Shown here: positions 47,836 through 57,571 of the stretch, in pieces | Position numbering within the stretch: position 1 is the stretch's first letter | How the letters are laid out: every line of letters starts with the position of its first letter | Assembly: GCA_016212475.1 (NCBI GenBank) | Contig: JACRGC010000004.1 | Span: 1 to 64,000, forward strand | Length of the DNA: 64,000 nt | Origin: Microcaldota archaeon | GTDB lineage: Archaea; Micrarchaeota; Micrarchaeia; Norongarragalinales; SBBD01 | Reading direction: 5' to 3' | The notes under the pieces: generated by a model | The model's input: only the letters and a program-made list of their open reading frames with translations | Database searches by the model: none | Told to the model about the DNA's origin: nothing | Program-made: the position numbers and the translations under genes

Positions 47836-49374
47836 TTGTTGATAACAATGAAGAAATGGAAACACATAGCCTCGGATCATTCCTCATCAATTTATGTCCA
47901 TGGCGGCTCTTACCTGAATGCCGCTTTTACATTGGATAAGAATATCCTTGGAAAAAATAATCACAGCATAATTTTTGTCATGCAAAACACCGAATGGAAA
48001 TTCTGCGCTAATGTTTCCGAATGGGAAGCAATGGGAAGAATTGCCCTAAAAAAGCTTGAAAACCCGGCATTTTTGGAAAAAGTCTATTCCGGACAAAAAG
48101 AAACGTGCAGGAAAGTCATAGCTTACACTGAAAAAATAAAATCCCAAAACCTAAAAAATATTTCAAATTCAGCCCTTGCAAATCTCTACCTTGGGCTTTT
48201 TGAGCCTTGGGACCAAATGAACATGTGGGGCGAAATCCCAAATCTTGCGGATTTTGAGCATTTCATGCTGACTAACAAAATCATGGCTTTTCTTGGATTG
48301 CAAGTCAAAAAAACCAAGTCCGAAATTTCTGCCGGAGAGGCATTTGGAATCCTTGTAACTTCGACCGAGCGTTCATATCTCCAGCAGGAAGAATTAGGCC
48401 TTTTCACAATCCTTGCGCAAATCCAATCAAGCAAGGAAGCCAAAAAATTATTTGAAAATGATCTTCAAATAATTATCCAAAACATTGCAAAACTGCCAAA
48501 AATACATTCGCTGCTAAAAAAACACACCGAAAAATACGACTGGATGCAATTCCACTACGATGGCCCTATAATTTTGCAAATGGACTATTTCATCGATATC
48601 CTAAGGAGCGAAATCAAACAGGGAATTGATGGATCCCAAAAAATCAAAAGCATTTTGGGGAATGAATCCGCATTAGTCAAGCGGCAAATGGAATTGGAAA
48701 AAAAACTTAGCCTATCTGAAAATCAAAAATACTGGCTAAAAGTTGCCAGAACTTTTTCATACCTTAAAGGCATACGGAAAGATACTGTATTTATGGGCAG
48801 CAGGAATTCGGGGCCGCTAATCAATGAAATTGCAAGGCGGCTTGGCCTATCTCCAAAACAGGTTCGCCACTCAACCCCACTTGAAATCAGTGATGCGCTA
48901 GTAAACGGTAAAATAGATGTGAACCTTATCAACCAAAGGATTGCCTTATGCGTAATAATTTGGGATAAAAACAAAATTCGAATAACCGTTGGAAAGGAAG
49001 CAAAAGGCTTAGTCGCTAGGGTTTATGAGGACAAGGCGGATCCAAACCAAAAAGAGCTGATTGGCATGCCAGCATACCCGGGGTTAGTTTCCGGCATTGT
49101 CAAAATTGTCAATAAATCCTCCGATATGGAAAAAGTCCAAAAAGGCGATATCCTGGTTTCATCTGCAACAAATCCCAACCTTGTCCCTGCGATGAAAAAA
49201 GCCGGAGCAATTGTAACCGACGAAGGAGGAGTTACTTGCCACGCCGCAATTGTTAGCCGTGAGCTGAAAATCCCTTGTGTCATTGGAACAAAAGTTGCAA
49301 CCAAGCTGTTAAGGGACGGAGATAAGGTTGAAGTTGATGCGATAAATGGAATCGTTAGAAAATTGGGAAGCTGA
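47836..49374 (+). CDS. PEP-utilizing (phosphohistidine swivelling) domain protein 2
   Basis: C-terminus GMPAYPGLVSGIVKIV...VSSATNPNLVPAMKKAGAIVTDEGGVTCHAAIVSRELKIPCVIGTKVATK. Confidence 0.9.
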   Translation: MLITMKKWKHIASDHSSSIYVHGGSYLNAAFTLDKNILGKNNHSIIFVMQNTEWKFCANVSEWEAMGRIALKKLENPAFLEKVYSGQKETCRKVIAYTEKIKSQNLKNISNSALANLYLGLFEPWDQMNMWGEIPNLADFEHFMLTNKIMAFLGLQVKKTKSEISAGEAFGILVTSTERSYLQQEELGLFTILAQIQSSKEAKKLFENDLQIIIQNIAKLPKIHSLLKKHTEKYDWMQFHYDGPIILQMDYFIDILRSEIKQGIDGSQKIKSILGNESALVKRQMELEKKLSLSENQKYWLKVARTFSYLKGIRKDTVFMGSRNSGPLINEIARRLGLSPKQVRHSTPLEISDALVNGKIDVNLINQRIALCVIIWDKNKIRITVGKEAKGLVARVYEDKADPNQKELIGMPAYPGLVSGIVKIVNKSSDMEKVQKGDILVSSATNPNLVPAMKKAGAIVTDEGGVTCHAAIVSRELKIPCVIGTKVATKLLRDGDKVEVDAINGIVRKLGS

Positions 49375-49496
49375 TTTGCTGCAAACAAATCACAAGCGCC
49401 CTATTTTTTCATTTTTTTAATCAATTTGGTCTCGTTTGAAAATTCGCCCAACTCTTCTTTTTAAAAAGTCCAAAAAGGTACCTAATCAGGTATAAA

Positions 49497-51032
49497 ATGC
49501 GCTTCTTTCATCCGGCACTCCTTTTGCTGATTTTGCTATTCCATTCAATTTTGGCAGGCGCGCCAGGAATTGCAAATGTCAATTGCGCCGATTTCACTTA
49601 TGATTCCATGGCTATTCATTGGGATACGAATATCTCAGCAACTTCGCAGGTCTTCTACGGCCTAAAAAGCAACGAGACGATTTACAATGTAACCGTTTTG
49701 GAAGATGTTAATTCGCATTCCGTAACACTAATCAACCTGACCTCGAACACCAGCTACTATTTCTATTCTAAATCCTGTGTTTCCGATGAGTGCGCAAGCA
49801 GCCTAATTTATGATTGTAAAACCCTTGGGGTAATTCCTCCTGCCATTACAAATGTGGGCACAAGGTCAGTTGGCGACACATTTGCCTCAATAAAATTCAA
49901 TGTAAATCCAAGATCGGATGGGTCCGTGATGTGGGGGATCAAGCCAAATGATTACATCAACTGGCAAAATGATTCCCAAATCTTTGATTACCACTCATTT
50001 GCCATAAAAGATCTGTTCTATGCAAAAACCTATTATTACCGCGTAACCGCATGCTACAAAGCAGGTTGCGCTGTTTCAGACGAATACACATTCAAAACCG
50101 AGCCGGATTTGATTCCTCCCGAAATAACCGATTCCTTTTGGTATGGTTTTATTTCAAAAGAAGGCTCGCAGGTTGCAATTGGAATCCTAACAAACGAGCC
50201 TTCCGATTGCAAATACTCAAGCGATGCGAACCGCACATATTATTCCAAATCCCTAAGCTTTGACAATTACTCGGCAATCAACCACACGAAGGCTATTCCA
50301 ATCGAAGCCAACCGCGATTACCTCTTATTCGTAAAATGCGCCGATGTGCACGGAAACCCCATGAAGGAAGACTATGAAATCCGCTTTTCAACCGGGAATG
50401 TCTACAAAGCTTCTCAAAAACCAAATTATCAAACTGAAACAAACCAAACTCCCCCATCCAAAACAAACCAAACCATTCCTGCCAATCCAAACGCCCAATT
50501 TTCCAAGGTTCAATCCCAATTCGAGGTGTATTTGTCATATGCCGCATTTGTCTTCATTTCTATTGCCTTCGCCTATAGCTTAAGCCATTTCCTAAAAAAG
50601 CAAAAATCCAAAAAATCAAAAATATCTGCGCAAAATGAAGCTGCGAAGGAAGCGGGTGCAAAATCGGATCCGTCGGCTACAGAAGCGCCAACTGAAAATA
50701 AGTCCGAACCGGATTCTTCATCCGAACCCAAATCCGACTTGCCTTCTTCCGATTCATCATTTGATGCATCATCAATTGCAAAATCAGACGGCGCGCCTCT
50801 AGAAATCAAACAAGATTCCAAACCTCAAGATTCCTCAGAAACCAAAGCAGAATCAGAAAACCCGAAGGCTAATCCGGATGCCAAAATTGATCAACAATCC
50901 GTTGGCACAAATGCCTTGAAAACCGAAATCAAACCCAATGTTCCCAAGGTAAAAAAAGAAAAAATAATCGATCCGGACGCCCCATTAAAGGCCAAAAAAA
51001 GCCACCATAAGAAAATCTCCGCAGAAAAATAG
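49497..51032 (+). CDS. Surface protein with Fn3-like domains, one TM and long disordered C-terminal tail
   Basis: Signal peptide; repeated ...YYFYSKSCVSDECASSLIYDCKTL / YYYRVTACYKAGCAVSDEYTFKTE; TM YAAFVFISIAFAYSLSHFL; S/E/K/P-rich tail. Confidence 0.85.
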   Translation: MRFFHPALLLLILLFHSILAGAPGIANVNCADFTYDSMAIHWDTNISATSQVFYGLKSNETIYNVTVLEDVNSHSVTLINLTSNTSYYFYSKSCVSDECASSLIYDCKTLGVIPPAITNVGTRSVGDTFASIKFNVNPRSDGSVMWGIKPNDYINWQNDSQIFDYHSFAIKDLFYAKTYYYRVTACYKAGCAVSDEYTFKTEPDLIPPEITDSFWYGFISKEGSQVAIGILTNEPSDCKYSSDANRTYYSKSLSFDNYSAINHTKAIPIEANRDYLLFVKCADVHGNPMKEDYEIRFSTGNVYKASQKPNYQTETNQTPPSKTNQTIPANPNAQFSKVQSQFEVYLSYAAFVFISIAFAYSLSHFLKKQKSKKSKISAQNEAAKEAGAKSDPSATEAPTENKSEPDSSSEPKSDLPSSDSSFDASSIAKSDGAPLEIKQDSKPQDSSETKAESENPKANPDAKIDQQSVGTNALKTEIKPNVPKVKKEKIIDPDAPLKAKKSHHKKISAEK

Positions 51033-51043
51033 GCAATTGTTTT

Positions 51044-52018
51044 TCAGCTGCACATGATTTTGCAATCCCAGCAAACAGTTCCCATGCTGGTTTGCGGATC
51101 CGCCAAATTGAAAGTGCACTTATCCTTCGAATACTTCGAGTTGATTATCTTTTGGCACTCGGTGGTTGGGTTGTATTCGTTATTGTAATTAGTGCAAAGC
51201 TCCTCGGTATATTTTGCCTTGAATAGGTCGTAGCAAGATAGCCTATACGCTCCAAGCGGGATTTTTCCGCAGGCTGCCGAATTGTTGGTTGCATTTGCCA
51301 TATTCAGGATGCAAACCGAATTTCCCTCCTCGGGTTTGATGATTTTTTCGCAAATTGAAATATCATTCCTAGCAACTGCAATTTTTGTATAGCAATTGCT
51401 TATCCTGTCCGCATTTTCTATTTCATCGCAAATTGATAGGTAATTGAGCCTCCTTGCAAGTGTCAACCTGCAATCATCCCTCTCCAAGGGCCCAAGGATG
51501 CCTTCGCAAACCGTTGATTGATTTGATCTAAGCGCAAGTTCCAAGAGGCATTCGTTCCTCTTGTTTACAAGGCTTATGGATTTGCACCTATCCGCCTCCT
51601 GCGAAGGGTTTGCAAATCCAGCCAGGCATTGGTTCTTGATTTGCTCATCATCAATCTTGTAGCAAATGGATGCATCCTTTTTCTCCGATGCAACGCTAGA
51701 ATAGCAGACAAATTTTGCCGATTCATACTCTATATCATCGCAGATATCGTAAATTTTTAGTGATTTTGCAACAAATGAGGTGCATTCGTTCCTAATTGCG
51801 GTATTCTGTATTTTTTTGCAGTTATCCGTATTGAGGATTTTTTTTGCTTTCTCAAGGAAGCATAAATCCTTTGCGGAATCCAAAAGTGCATCGCAGTTGC
51901 CGTTATTTTGATTTTCAATTGCAGGCGTTGGCGAAGCAATGATTTGTTTTTGGGGCGCTTGCTGGGTGCATCCGAGCAGGAAAACCGCCAGAACAATCGC
52001 AAAAACGTATTTTTCCAT
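51044..52018 (-). CDS. Cys-rich repeat lipoprotein
   Basis: Lipobox VFLLGC; repeated C-x(n)-I...R..C....A...D.SIC units. Confidence 0.85.
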   Translation of the reverse strand: MEKYVFAIVLAVFLLGCTQQAPQKQIIASPTPAIENQNNGNCDALLDSAKDLCFLEKAKKILNTDNCKKIQNTAIRNECTSFVAKSLKIYDICDDIEYESAKFVCYSSVASEKKDASICYKIDDEQIKNQCLAGFANPSQEADRCKSISLVNKRNECLLELALRSNQSTVCEGILGPLERDDCRLTLARRLNYLSICDEIENADRISNCYTKIAVARNDISICEKIIKPEEGNSVCILNMANATNNSAACGKIPLGAYRLSCYDLFKAKYTEELCTNYNNEYNPTTECQKIINSKYSKDKCTFNLADPQTSMGTVCWDCKIMCS

Positions 52019-52176
52019 ACTAAACCGTTACGGTTTGCCCATTCAAAAGCCTTTCTATATTTTTGATTTATGTGCGGCAAAATTTTCACGAGCTTAATTA
52101 AAAAAATAAAAAAAATTTATTTTCCAATGCATACCTAGTTATACTACATCCGATTAATGGTTGTTAGGTGAAAACA

Positions 52177-52218
52177 GTGGTTAAGAAGAAAGCCGGAAAG
52201 TCAAAGAAGAAGAAATAG
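52177..52218 (+). CDS. 13-aa Lys-rich micropeptide candidate MVKKKAGKSKKKK
   Basis: AGGTGA Shine-Dalgarno 5-6 nt upstream of GTG 52177; followed by T-run terminator-like sequence. Confidence 0.4.
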   Translation: MVKKKAGKSKKKK

Positions 52219-52389
52219 GTTTTATCTATAAAACAAAATAGTCTTTTTTAAAACCTTTTTTTTTCTTTTTTTATTTAGCTGCTGATTTCATTCCAAATTT
52301 GGGTTTTTATCCCTTTATTTTCCAGATATTTTTCCCATTTTATTTAATTGATATTTTTAATTTGCCAAAACCCAATTTTTAACTTAAAT

Positions 52390-52848
52390 TCACCAAAGGC
52401 AGATTTTACCATCCTCTTTTCCTCCCTCTATTCTGTAGTCGCATCCTTGAAGTGGAATTGTTTGCGCGCAAAGCCCCGATGTTGCGCCTTTTACGTGCGA
52501 AATGCAATAACCAACGCACTGCGAACTATCCGTGCAGGGTTTGTTTGCATCCGGATTTGTCATATAGCAGTTGATATGATTTCCAATTTCCAGCCAAGCC
52601 CCTCCGATTTGCGAGCAAGCGCCCTCATCCGTTGCAGTGAATTTCCTCTTTGTTTGGGGTGTTGGCGTTGCAGGAGGGGGCGTTACGGAAACAATTGTTG
52701 TCGGATTTGGGTTTTCCGTAATTATTACTCTAACAATTGGCGCCGCAGAGGATTCAATTTCAGGCGTGGGAGCTGGCTTTTTGAAAAATTGCGTGCATCC
52801 GGCAAGCAAAAGAAAAGTTATTAGCAAAACCGCCAATTTATTTTCCAT
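52390..52848 (-). CDS. Small Cys-rich lipoprotein
   Basis: MENKLAVLLITFLLLAGCTQ lipobox; Pro/Thr linker. Confidence 0.8.
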   Translation of the reverse strand: MENKLAVLLITFLLLAGCTQFFKKPAPTPEIESSAAPIVRVIITENPNPTTIVSVTPPPATPTPQTKRKFTATDEGACSQIGGAWLEIGNHINCYMTNPDANKPCTDSSQCVGYCISHVKGATSGLCAQTIPLQGCDYRIEGGKEDGKICLW

Positions 52849-52930
52849 ATCTAAATCGCCAATTTATTTTCCAAATTTTTTCATGTTTTTTAGCTCGAAG
52901 CTTGCAATTCCTTTTCAATTCCAGCTTTTT

Positions 52931-54310
52931 CTACCAATCAATATGCGAAAACGCCCTTTGCACAACTTCAGGAAGCGCCGGGTGCACGTGCACGCTATTC
53001 CATATGTTATCAACTGTTCCTTCGCCGCTTCTCATAGCGACAATTATTTCGTGAATCAGTGTTGATGCATCCGGCCCAATGATAAATGCGCCCAAAATCT
53101 TCTTGCTTCCGCGATCAACCATGACTTTTACAAATCCATCCTCCTCTTGCATGGCAACTCCCATGGCAGTATCCTTGTAAAAATACTTCCCAACTGCAAA
53201 ATCAACCTTTTCCGCTATCAATTGCTCCTCCGTTTTGCCAACGCCTGCAACCTGGGGCGATGAAAAAACCGCCCATGGCATTGCAAAATAATCAGCTGGC
53301 GATTTGCTTTTTGGATATAGCAGATTCTGCGAAACAACTTCCGCCTCCAAATTGGCGCTATGCTTGAATAGGAATTTGCCTGCAATGTCGCCAAATGCAA
53401 AAACTCCCTGCACATTGGTTTCCAAGAATTCATTGGTTGCAATATATCCCTTCTTATCCGTTGCAATCCCTGATTTGGCTACATCCAAAATATCCGAATT
53501 TGGCACTCTTCCGGTTGCAATCAATAATTTTTCAGCGCTGAATTTGATGATTTCCTTTGTATTCTTGTTTTGGGCATCAACTGCAAACAATTCCCCTTCC
53601 TTGCAAACCTTTGACGCTCCGTGCCCCAAAACCGCCCTGTATTTTTTGGAAAAAACTTCAGTGAATTTTTTGTAAACCTCAGCATCCGCAGCTGTTAACA
53701 TGTAGTCATTGAACTCAATTATTGTCAATTCCGTCCCAAGCGCCCCAAAGAAATGCGCAAGCTCTGCTGCAATATATCCTCCTCCAATAATGATCATGCT
53801 TTTTGGAAGTTTCGTTAATCTAAGCGCCTCATCCGATGTCATGAATTCAACTTCCTTCAAACCCTCAATTTTTGGAACCATTGATCTGGTTCCTGCTGCA
53901 ATCACAATCCTATTCGAAGTAATCTGCTCGCTTCCCACTTGCAGGATTTTATTCCCAACAAATTTTGCCTCAGTTTTGAAGAGTGTGTAGTTTTCCGCCT
54001 CCCTGATGGATTTTTCTATATTTTGCGAATCCTCATCCACGATTTCACTGGCGCGTTTTGTGATTCTTGCAAAATCCACTTCAAACCCATTTGCCTTGAT
54101 TCCAAATTTTTCAGAATTGCGGATCGTTTCGGCAACTTCAGCAGAATGGATCAGAATTTTCGAAGGAATGCACCCCCTATTCAAGCAAGTCCCTCCAAGC
54201 GGCCCCTTTTCAACAACAGCTACATTCAGACCGGCATTTACCGCCTGCGCTGCAACATTTAGCCCGCTTCCCGAGCCGATTACGATGAGGTCGAATTTCT
54301 TGATTGCCAT
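52931..54310 (-). CDS. FAD-dependent pyridine nucleotide-disulfide oxidoreductase (Lpd/MerA-like)
   Basis: IGSGSGLNVAAQA, GGTCLNRGCIPSK redox pair, GRVPNS, FAFGDIAG, HVHPALPEVVQRAF. Confidence 0.95.
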   Translation of the reverse strand: MAIKKFDLIVIGSGSGLNVAAQAVNAGLNVAVVEKGPLGGTCLNRGCIPSKILIHSAEVAETIRNSEKFGIKANGFEVDFARITKRASEIVDEDSQNIEKSIREAENYTLFKTEAKFVGNKILQVGSEQITSNRIVIAAGTRSMVPKIEGLKEVEFMTSDEALRLTKLPKSMIIIGGGYIAAELAHFFGALGTELTIIEFNDYMLTAADAEVYKKFTEVFSKKYRAVLGHGASKVCKEGELFAVDAQNKNTKEIIKFSAEKLLIATGRVPNSDILDVAKSGIATDKKGYIATNEFLETNVQGVFAFGDIAGKFLFKHSANLEAEVVSQNLLYPKSKSPADYFAMPWAVFSSPQVAGVGKTEEQLIAEKVDFAVGKYFYKDTAMGVAMQEEDGFVKVMVDRGSKKILGAFIIGPDASTLIHEIIVAMRSGEGTVDNIWNSVHVHPALPEVVQRAFSHIDW

Positions 54311-54423
54311 AATACGGCTACTTTGTTTGATTTTTTAAACATGTGCGGTTTGGCTTTTGCATATTCTGAAAGGGGTTTGCCTAGCACACCATTTATTTAA
54401 ATTCTAATTATTACCTATTTTTC

Positions 54424-55143
54424 ATGGAAGAACCTAAAATCAAGGCGTATGGGGTTTCCCACTCATCCAAACTGTTTGGGATCCCAACAAGGAGCCTGAA
54501 TGAAATCTTCAAGGAGTTTAAAAAAGCTGGCATAAAAAAGGCCGGAATTGAGCTTTTGCATCCATGGCATACCTCTGGGACAAAATCTAGGCTGGACGGG
54601 TCGGGGCGTTATTTCCTTGCAGCCTTTAAAAAGGCAAAAAGAGCTGGCATTGAACTAAAACAGCTTGAAAACCCAATCATGCAAACTTGTTATGTTTCCC
54701 TTCGCCATTTTGCAGGGGGGAAAAACTGGAATGCGGAAATAGACCCAGATGAATTTGCGGAATCCATCCCAAAATTCCTGGAAGATAGGAAAAAGAAACT
54801 TGATGCCGGTAATGATTTCTGGAAATTAACATCTAAAGCATTGCGACAAATTTCATCCTATCTTAGGGATTCGCCTCCGATAAAAATAAACGAACTTGGC
54901 GGTGCAATGAACCTTCTTAGGACAAAAGGCATGTTATTGGAAGCAAACCGCCATAATGTTTCCCATATCCTGGTTGGAGGGATGCATGCGTACCATTTGG
55001 AAAAGCTTGGTTTGGCTAAAGCCAAATATTATGATTTGGAAAACCATCCTAATTTTGATGATTTATTCAAATTTTCAGGATTATCCTATAAAAAATTGCA
55101 GCCTCTTATGGATAAAATCGAGAAAATTTCCGGCGAATACTGA
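54424..55143 (+). CDS. Hypothetical protein, possibly distant TraB/ChaN-like
   Basis: Intact 239-aa ORF; GIELLHPWHTSG and ILVGGMHAYHLEKLG only loosely resemble TraB-type motifs. Confidence 0.5.
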   Translation: MEEPKIKAYGVSHSSKLFGIPTRSLNEIFKEFKKAGIKKAGIELLHPWHTSGTKSRLDGSGRYFLAAFKKAKRAGIELKQLENPIMQTCYVSLRHFAGGKNWNAEIDPDEFAESIPKFLEDRKKKLDAGNDFWKLTSKALRQISSYLRDSPPIKINELGGAMNLLRTKGMLLEANRHNVSHILVGGMHAYHLEKLGLAKAKYYDLENHPNFDDLFKFSGLSYKKLQPLMDKIEKISGEY

Positions 55144-55193
55144 TTTTTAGGCTTTAACCGCAAAGCTTAATTTCCAGCCGTTCTAAACCTTCC

Positions 55194-55754
55194 ATGATTA
55201 AACAAGTTTTCGTAGTCCATGGCTTCAACGGCCGTCCGGAAGGAGGCTGGAGGCCTTGGCTAAAAATCGAACTTGAAAAGAAAGGATTTGTTGTCCATTT
55301 GCTAAAAATGCCTAGCCCTCGGCTTCCTAGCATGAATGCTTGGATCAAAGAAATCCAAAAAAACATCCAAACGCCCAATGAAAACACCTTCCTTGTAGGG
55401 CACAGTTTAGGCTGCATTGCAATCCTTAGGTATTTGGAATCCCTCAAAGGAAAGCAAAAGGTTGGCGGAGCAATCCTAGTTGCCGGGCTTGCAACAAATT
55501 TAGGCAATCCTCTTTTCAGCAGTTTTTTCAGGGCTTCAATTGATTGGAAGAAAATCCAATCCCACTGCAACAAATTCGTTTCAATCAATTCGGATAATGA
55601 CCGGTTCGTCACCATCGCCCATGGAAAAGCATTTGAAAAAAACCTCGGAGCTAGGCTGATAATAAAAAAAGGGATGGGCCATTTCTCCGGAGACGAGGGC
55701 TGCTTTAAATTGCCGGTTGTTTTGGAGGAAATCTTAAAATTAGCAAAAAAATAA
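55194..55754 (+). CDS. RBBP9/YdeN-type serine hydrolase (alpha/beta)
   Basis: VFVVHGFNGRPEGGWRPWL, LVGHSLGCIAILRYL, NSDNDRFVT, GMGHFS. Confidence 0.88.
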   Translation: MIKQVFVVHGFNGRPEGGWRPWLKIELEKKGFVVHLLKMPSPRLPSMNAWIKEIQKNIQTPNENTFLVGHSLGCIAILRYLESLKGKQKVGGAILVAGLATNLGNPLFSSFFRASIDWKKIQSHCNKFVSINSDNDRFVTIAHGKAFEKNLGARLIIKKGMGHFSGDEGCFKLPVVLEEILKLAKK

Positions 55755-55782
55755 TCAGGGCAAATTTGTTTCTTTTTGTACC

Positions 55783-55866
55783 GACACTACTTTTTCTCCG
55801 CAAAGAGCGGAGCTCTTTGGGGCCGCGCAGACTTTGTCTGCACGGTTTGAAAGAAAAAGCCGTGTC
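55783..55866 (+). repeat. GACAC...GTGTC-bounded structured element, copy 4
   Basis: GACAC, CTTTTTC/GAAAAAG, CTCCGC-aaaga-GCGGAG, GCAGAC-ttt-GTCTGC, GTGTC. Confidence 0.65.
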
Positions 55867-55869
55867 AAG

Positions 55870-55941
55870 TGGGCCCATAGGGAATTGAACCCCACGTCTT
55901 TCGCACGTCAAGCGAACGTCTTACCGACCGACTCTGGGCCC
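55870..55941 (-). tRNA. tRNA-Val(GAC)
   Basis: GGGCCCA/TGGGCCC acceptor, TTCGC-TTGACGT-GCGAA anticodon arm, TGGGG-TTCAATT-CCCTA T-arm. Confidence 0.93.
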
Positions 55942-56093
55942 AGAACATGAAGAATACTTTTTCTCCTGAAATCCTTAAATACCAATAACAAACCTCCAAT
56001 TGATAACAAACCAATAGAGGAAGCTAATTCTCCGCCAAATTAGAGGGGGAGCGAGCACTTTGCTCAAGGGGGAAACCTCCCCCGACGCAAAGA

Positions 56094-56165
56094 TGGACTC
56101 GACGGGAATTGAACCCGCTGTCTCCTGCATGCCATGCAGGCGTGTTACCGGTCCACTACGAGCCC
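56094..56165 (-). tRNA. tRNA-Ala(GGC)
   Basis: GGGCTCG/CGAGTCC acceptor, CCTGC-ATGGCAT-GCAGG anticodon arm, GCGGG-TTCAATT-CCCGT T-arm. Confidence 0.93.
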
Positions 56166-56260
56166 GTATCCAAAATTGGGCAAGGCTAAGTTAATAATGA
56201 TTTTGAGCAATTAAAAAAACAAAAAATGGGAGGAAATTCAGTTGATTTCCATTCCCTTCC

Positions 56261-56542
<282 letters not shown>

Positions 56543-56658
56543 TTAGATAAAAACTTCTAATGTAAAATTAAAAATTCCCATTTCCCATAAAAAAATTCAA
56601 ATTTCTCCAGTTAAAAAATCCTAGTCCCCAAATTCCCCTTTTAAAAAATAAAAGCAAA

Positions 56659-57438
56659 TCAATTCTTTCTCCCAAAGATTGCGTCCAGTAATGATGCAAA
56701 AAATCCTTTTTTAACCTTTGTTTCAACGTAAACCTTTTCTCCCGAGATTTTTGCCGCCAAAATCCTAATCTCCCTGCTGGCAGGCGAATTTGGGTTCCTG
56801 ACAAGGAATGGCGTTTGCACCGAAGTTGCCCTCCTAACCTCCGGGTCTTCAGGTATGGTGTGCAAATGCTTAACCGAAAGCAAAGTTTCAATTTCCTCCT
56901 TCTTGATCTCAGTTTTGTCGCCAGTTGCCATATTCTCAACAAACCCAAGAGTGACAATTCCTTTCTTGCTTGCCATGTTGATCATCTTAAGCGCGTCAGC
57001 CAAGCTTGCCGGGTTTGGTGTTACAACAATGATCATTTCCTTAGCAGAAGAAACCGCAGCTTCGGTAACCCGATCAATTCCTGGCGGGCTATCGATAATC
57101 ACATAATCGGCAATTGGCTCCAAATCCTTGATGATTTCCGGAAGCTTATCCAAAACAAGTTTTTTTACCCTCTCTAGGGATAAGCTCGAAGGGACATACT
57201 TGATTTTCCCAGGCCCCTCATAAACCGCGTCGCGGATGTTGGTTTCTCCCATCAAAACATTGTGCAAGCTAATTGGCGCGCGATCAATTCCGAGCATTAT
57301 CCCAACATTTGCCATTGAAACATCGGTATCAACAACAATTGCCCGCTTTCCAAGCTGTGATAGGGCAATAGCTAGGTTTACCGAAATCGAGGTCTTTCCA
57401 ACCCCCCCTTTGCCGGATGCAATGACAATTGATCTCAT
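56659..57438 (-). CDS. minD: MinD/ParA-type ATPase
   Basis: ASGKGGVGKTSISVNLAIALSQLGKRAIVVDTDVSMANVGIMLG deviant Walker A; VIIDSPPGID. Confidence 0.93.
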   Translation of the reverse strand: MRSIVIASGKGGVGKTSISVNLAIALSQLGKRAIVVDTDVSMANVGIMLGIDRAPISLHNVLMGETNIRDAVYEGPGKIKYVPSSLSLERVKKLVLDKLPEIIKDLEPIADYVIIDSPPGIDRVTEAAVSSAKEMIIVVTPNPASLADALKMINMASKKGIVTLGFVENMATGDKTEIKKEEIETLLSVKHLHTIPEDPEVRRATSVQTPFLVRNPNSPASREIRILAAKISGEKVYVETKVKKGFFASLLDAIFGRKN

Positions 57439-57571
57439 ATCCCAAACCTTACGGAAAAATCCTTTTTATTACTATTTACTTGGTTGGAATGGGCGATTTT
57501 GCAATCAAATCCCCAAAACCAAATATCCTTATTAGCCTATTGGCAAATTTCCAGCTTAAATTTGCAAATCC

